Shown here: one piece after another, positions 23,360 through 24,111 of the stretch
Position numbering within the stretch: the first letter of the stretch is position 1
How the letters are laid out: each line of letters begins with the position of its first letter
Virus record (IMG/VR): IMGVR_UViG_3300038360_000125
Location: 1 to 24,111 of that record
DNA: 24,111 nucleotides
Origin: a virus
Reading direction: 5' to 3' (one strand)
Notes under the pieces: model-generated
Told to the model about the DNA's origin: nothing
The model's database searches: none
Seen by the model: the letters and a program-made list of their open reading frames with translations, nothing else
Program-made: the position numbers and the translations under genes

Positions 23360-23376
23360 GTTTAATTTACTATAGT
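23348..23376 (+). promoter_or_regulatory. Strong sigma70-type rightward promoter (PR-like)
   Basis: TTGACA (23348-23353), 17 bases, TATAGT (23371-23376). It is nearly the same sequence as the leftward promoter at 22770-22798. It reads into a short structured leader, tRNA-Thr and the zinc-ribbon gene. Confidence 0.9.
23354..23372. promoter_or_regulatory. Operator-like imperfect dyad inside the rightward promoter
   Basis: TAGCAAG, five bases, TTTACTA has the same 7-5-7 geometry and place (between -35 and -10) as the perfect operator of the leftward promoter (TAGTAAA, five bases, TTTACTA). The left half differs at two positions, which would predict weaker binding. Confidence 0.72.
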
Positions 23377-23382
23377 GTTCAA

Positions 23383-23474
23383 GTAGTTTAGCGACACATG
23401 GCTATCTGGTGTGTGCAATCCTTCTAGATAGTCATTACCTTGACCCCGGTTGTTTTATGCACAACTGGGGTTTT
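23383..23474 (+). ncRNA. Short structured transcript (about 90 nt) from the rightward promoter
   Basis: The predicted start is about seven bases after the -10 box and the predicted end is the terminator at 23443-23474. It contains a stem CTATCT (23402-23407) with AGATAG (23426-23431), then the terminator hairpin. A nine-codon frame (ATG 23398, MAIWCVQSF, stop 23427) lacks a ribosome-binding site. It may be a stand-alone small RNA or an attenuating/antitermination leader for tRNA-Thr and downstream genes. It contains no GGA motif, so it does not look like a CsrA sponge. Confidence 0.55.
23443..23474 (+). terminator. Intrinsic terminator or attenuator upstream of tRNA-Thr
   Basis: ACCCCGGTTGT (23443-23453), seven-base loop, ACAACTGGGGT (23461-23471) form an 11-bp stem with one G-T pair, followed by T to 23474. 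The T tract is only four long, so read-through into the tRNA is plausible. Confidence 0.7.
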
Positions 23475-23483
23475 GGTAGAAAT

Positions 23484-23556
23484 GCCCGTGTAGCTCAATC
23501 GGTAGAGCTATTGTCTTGTAAGCAATGGGTTGTAAGTTCGAATCTTACCGCGGGCT
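23484..23556 (+). tRNA. tRNA-Thr (anticodon UGU)
   Basis: A complete cloverleaf of 73 bases. Acceptor GCCCGTG pairs with CGCGGGC, D stem GCTC/GAGC with loop AATCGGTA, anticodon stem ATTGT/GCAAT with loop CTTGTAA (anticodon TGT, reading ACA), a 5-base variable region, and T stem GTAAG/CTTAC with loop TTCGAAT. The discriminator is T and CCA is not encoded. It would supplement decoding of ACA, a codon used heavily in the threonine-rich fibre and virion genes of this phage. Confidence 0.95.
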
Positions 23557-23575
23557 TATTAAAGGATAGCGGGTT

Positions 23576-23591
23576 AATCTTTAATTGAGGG
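23576..23591 (+). repeat. Leader repeat, copy A (contains Shine-Dalgarno of zinc-ribbon gene)
   Basis: AATCTTTAATTGAGGG, exactly repeated at 23804-23819. In this copy GAGGG is the ribosome-binding site for the ATG at 23599. Confidence 0.8.
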
Positions 23592-23598
23592 AAAAATT

Positions 23599-23790
23599 AT
23601 GTATTGCCCATATTGCAATGAAGAATTATTTCATCACGATATTTTTGGATTAGGAACATTCAAGGGTATCCATACAAAGAAAGGTGATATTTATAAATGT
23701 GAGAATGAAAAATGTAATATGTTAGGGGAACGTTTTTTTACATTAAAATCAGAAAAAGACGATGTATTGCATGAGGGTATGCCATGTTAA
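23599..23790 (+). CDS. Phage zinc-ribbon protein
   Basis: A 63-residue protein. C-P-Y-C (3-6) and C-E-N-E-K-C (34-39) form two Cys pairs able to bind one zinc. Between them lies H-H-D-I-F-G-L-G, then K-G-D-I-Y-K-C. The end L-H-E-G-M-P-C matches the L-x-E-G-Y-P-C end common in a family of small phage zinc-ribbon proteins of unknown function. The Shine-Dalgarno TTGAGGG lies in a repeated leader. It is downstream of tRNA-Thr and may share the rightward promoter. Nucleic-acid or protein binding is plausible; no direct evidence of target. Confidence 0.8.
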   Translation: MYCPYCNEELFHHDIFGLGTFKGIHTKKGDIYKCENEKCNMLGERFFTLKSEKDDVLHEGMPC

Positions 23791-23803
23791 AAGGCAATAA
23801 GTC

Positions 23804-23876
23804 AATCTTTAATTGAGGGGTCTTTTGTTAATAGTATTTAATGAGTTAAAATAAAAAGGTGGACTCCTCAATTAAA
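23804..23876 (+). repeat. Leader repeat copy B plus inverted copy: 15-bp stem
   Basis: AATCTTTAATTGAGGG recurs at 23804-23819. TTTAATTGAGGGGTC (23808-23822) pairs with GACTCCTCAATTAAA (23862-23876), with a single G-T pair, around a 39-base AT-rich loop. No good start codon follows copy B; TTG at 23826 would give only nine residues. It may be a 3' structure for the zinc-ribbon mRNA or a duplicated leader whose gene was lost. Confidence 0.75.
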
Positions 23877-23894
23877 TAGGTCTAGTAAAGGTAT

Positions 23895-23920
23895 AAAATA
23901 GGTCTAATTAGACCTATTTT
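23895..23920. repeat. Perfect 26-bp palindrome
   Basis: The left arm AAAATAGGTCTAA is followed directly by its exact complement. A further copy of AAATAGGTCTA lies at 23874-23884, exactly 22 bases (two helical turns) before the equivalent part of the palindrome (23896-23906). It could be a regulator-binding site for the promoter just downstream, or a bidirectional terminator (stem with A and T flanks). Confidence 0.85.
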
Positions 23921-23935
23921 CCCATCAGGGAAAAA

Positions 23936-23944
23936 TGGTATAAT
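23936..23944 (+). promoter_or_regulatory. Extended -10 promoter
   Basis: TGGTATAAT is a perfect extended -10 element (TGnTATAAT). No good -35 is seen; the palindrome at 23895-23920 overlaps where it would be, as expected for a promoter under activator or repressor control. Confidence 0.65.
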
Positions 23945-23960
23945 TAATAAAAAAAGGATT

Positions 23961-23975
23961 ATGAAATTAAATTAA
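23961..23975 (+). other. Four-codon mini-ORF with Shine-Dalgarno
   Basis: ATG-AAA-TTA-AAT-TAA is preceded by AAAAAAAGGATT and lies 10 bases or so after the predicted start of the extended -10 promoter. It may be a translated leader or just AT-rich chance. Confidence 0.3.
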
Positions 23976-23984
23976 AAAAAACAG

Positions 23985-24013
23985 TTGACAAAAAAGAGGA
24001 GAAGGTTTAATTT
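23985..24013 (+). promoter_or_regulatory. Candidate promoter of the terminal small RNA
   Basis: TTGACA (23985-23990) is a perfect -35. Candidate -10 hexamers are TTTAAT at 15 bases (24006-24011) or TAATTT at 17 bases (24008-24013). The -10 is weak, so a factor may be needed or transcription may come from the upstream extended -10 promoter. Confidence 0.5.
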
Positions 24014-24017
24014 AATT

Positions 24018-24111
24018 ACTGACAACGAAAACGCGTGAGAGAACCCAAGAGCTTAGATTAGGTTGGTATACGCGTACCAGTTGTCCCGAAATAAGCTACT
24101 TGGGTTTTTTT
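24018..24111 (+). ncRNA. Structured RNA with interleaved helices ending in a terminator
   Basis: Helix one: GACAAC (24021-24026) with GTTGTC (24080-24085), and ACGCGT (24031-24036) with ACGCGT (24070-24075), separated by symmetric 4-base loops (GAAA and ACCA). Helix two: AACCCAAGAGCTTA (24042-24055) with TAAGCT, one bulged A, CTTGGGTT (24092-24106). The arms interleave, giving a pseudoknot or two exclusive folds. An inner hairpin TGGTA/TACCA (24064-24079) competes with helix one. No reading frame is present. It is a stand-alone small RNA or a regulatory leader of a gene beyond the window. Confidence 0.6.
24042..24111 (+). terminator. Strong intrinsic terminator at the window end
   Basis: A 14-bp stem with one bulge (AACCCAAGAGCTTA / TAAGCTaCTTGGGTT), closed by at least seven T (24105-24111). 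The loop is 36 bases and itself folds. Confidence 0.8.

Noticed and set aside
23484-23556. tRNA gene as a phage attachment site (attP)
   Set aside because: The tRNA is complete and has its own leader. No integrase or core repeat was found in the window, so there is no evidence for integration here.
24018-24111. tracrRNA, CRISPR leader or hammerhead-type ribozyme
   Set aside because: No CRISPR repeats or cas genes, and the conserved core bases of hammerhead ribozymes (CUGAUGA) are absent.
1-24111. T7-type phage RNA polymerase promoters and direct terminal repeats
   Set aside because: No recurring conserved promoter of about 20 bases was seen in intergenic sites of the late block, and no long direct repeat was noticed at the window ends; the window may simply not include genome ends.

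Overview
This is an AT-rich segment of a tailed bacteriophage (or prophage) with a podovirus/T7-like virion. A long rightward late block (about 1-20307) carries structural, lysis and packaging genes in nearly the T7 order: tail tubular protein A, tail nozzle, three kinds of internal virion (ejectosome) protein, tail fibre, endolysin, holin, a second fibre, large terminase and a small membrane protein. Portal and major capsid would lie left of the window, which starts inside an open frame. The M15 endopeptidase endolysin, the ejectosome proteins and a CsrA-family gene suggest a Gram-negative host; genus cannot be told from the sequence.

From about 20287 to 23275 the strand flips. A compact leftward early operon, read from a strong sigma70-type promoter at 22770-22798, encodes at least nine and probably ten small proteins. 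Several are shorter than a usual ORF cut-off and were found by reading the reverse strand. Recognisable members are a CsrA/RsmA-family RNA-binding protein, a Sak4/RecA-like recombination ATPase and an SSB-like protein ending in the classic DDIPF tip. Upstream lies a two-gene leftward cluster with a YdaS/Cro-like helix-turn-helix regulator. It is bracketed by two nearly identical promoters pointing outward (22770-22798 leftward, 23348-23376 rightward), each with a 19-bp dyad between -35 and -10. This looks like a genetic switch attached to a T7-like virion module. No integrase and no phage RNA polymerase is visible in the window.

Right of the switch the DNA is dense in RNA and regulatory signals. 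There is a roughly 90-nt promoter-to-terminator transcript, a complete tRNA-Thr(UGU), and a conserved-type phage zinc-ribbon gene whose ribosome-binding leader is repeated directly and in inverted form. Next come a perfect 26-bp palindrome just upstream of an extended -10 promoter, a four-codon mini-ORF, and at the very edge a structured RNA with interleaved helices ending in a strong intrinsic terminator.

Likely workflow (inference): the HTH protein sets the balance at the two outward promoters. The leftward operon supplies recombination/ssDNA functions and RNA-level control (CsrA), while the rightward unit gives small RNAs, a tRNA and further genes beyond the window. The late block then makes the virion, the DNA ejection machinery, lysis proteins and terminase.
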